From an uncultured Collinsella sp. (GTDB taxonomy: Bacteria; Actinomycetota; Coriobacteriia; Coriobacteriales; Coriobacteriaceae): a stretch of 6,890 bases of DNA. Below, piece by piece: positions 6,821 to 6,890 of this stretch (position 1 is its first letter; every line of letters begins with the position of its first letter). Position numbers and translations under genes: made by a program. The stretch is taken from NCBI GenBank assembly GCA_902469555.1, contig CABRDB010000055.1:1-6890 (forward strand), read 5' to 3'. The notes beneath the pieces were generated by a model that was not told where the DNA came from, searched no databases, and worked only from the letters and a program-made list of their open reading frames with translations.

Positions 6821-6850
6821 GTTATAAAACACAGCTACTATGTGAGACAA
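6821..6850 (-). promoter_or_regulatory. Candidate sigma-70-type promoter P2 (distal) for acpS operon
   Basis: On the minus strand TTGTCT (6850-6845) and TATAAC (6826-6821) are 18 nt apart, matching consensus at 4 and 5 of 6 positions. It lies 36 nt upstream of P1 with the same spacer length and nearly the same -35 box. Either or both may be used; the choice cannot be made from sequence. Confidence 0.4.
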
Positions 6851-6863
6851 AACCCGTTAACGC

Positions 6864-6890
6864 AAAAAGGGGGAGGCCGCGAGGCCTCCC
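6864..6890 (-). terminator. Intrinsic (Rho-independent) terminator of an upstream leftward gene
   Basis: Read on the minus strand, an 8-bp perfect GC-rich stem (GGGAGGCC and GGCCTCCC, 6890-6883 and 6878-6871) with a 4-base loop is followed by CC and a run of five T (6868-6864). The hairpin touches the window edge, so the stem may be longer by two pairs. It would end a gene lying to the right of the window and separate it from the acpS operon. It could also work for rightward transcripts if a T-run follows beyond the edge. Confidence 0.85.

Larger units (their letters stand above)
6756..6863 (-). promoter_or_regulatory. Upstream region of the acpS-led operon
   Basis: This stretch lies between a leftward terminator and the acpS start, is visibly richer in A and T than the genes, and contains no open frame I would support. 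It is the natural place for the operon promoter, and two candidates are listed separately. I see no riboswitch-like or tRNA-like structure. The sequence AACGGG occurs twice on the minus strand (6857-6853 region and 6796-6792 region), which may be chance. Confidence 0.6.

Noticed and set aside
6772..6834. Three CTGTG repeats on the minus strand as a possible operator
   Set aside because: The five-base motif is short, unevenly spaced and without dyad symmetry, so chance is the simpler explanation.
6780..6863. A possible riboswitch or small RNA in the acpS leader
   Set aside because: No stable paired structure or known aptamer pattern was visible, and the predicted leader from the proximal promoter is too short.

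Overview
The window looks like chromosomal DNA of a moderately GC-rich actinobacterium. Protein style and gene order suggest class Coriobacteriia, and Collinsella or a close relative is my best guess. That is inference; no rRNA or other taxonomic marker is present. Every gene I can support lies on the minus strand, so the window is transcribed from right to left. I see no mobile element, CRISPR array, tRNA, rRNA or phage gene.

Layout in transcription order. At the right edge (about 6864-6890) is an intrinsic terminator pointing left, which closes an upstream gene outside the window. A non-coding stretch of about 110 bases follows, with two possible sigma-70-type promoters. Then come six tightly packed genes: acpS (holo-ACP synthase, with an unusual C-terminal tail), nnr (two-domain NAD(P)H-hydrate epimerase/dehydratase), alr (alanine racemase), a type-4 iron-sulfur uracil-DNA glycosylase, tsaE (ATPase for tRNA t6A synthesis), and a very long gene that fuses TsaB, RimI and TsaD in one polypeptide. 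This last gene runs off the left edge; 772 codons are visible, ending within the last conserved metal-binding motif of TsaD.

Junctions are 0 nt (acpS/nnr), 2 nt (nnr/alr), 8 nt (alr/udg), 12 nt (udg/tsaE) and a 14-nt overlap (tsaE/tsaB-rimI-tsaD). Most starts have a clear AGGAG-type ribosome binding site, which corrects two start codons (acpS at 6755, udg at 3442). The arrangement is a single housekeeping operon. It combines acyl-carrier-protein activation, repair of damaged NAD(P)H, D-alanine supply for peptidoglycan, uracil removal from DNA, and the t6A37 tRNA modification with ribosomal-protein N-acetylation.

The most notable points are the TsaB-RimI-TsaD triple fusion directly behind tsaE, the roughly 54-residue charged tail on AcpS, and the alanine at the position where many alanine racemases carry a carbamylated lysine. 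I do not see a wholly new system; the novelty is in domain architecture and residue substitutions within known families.
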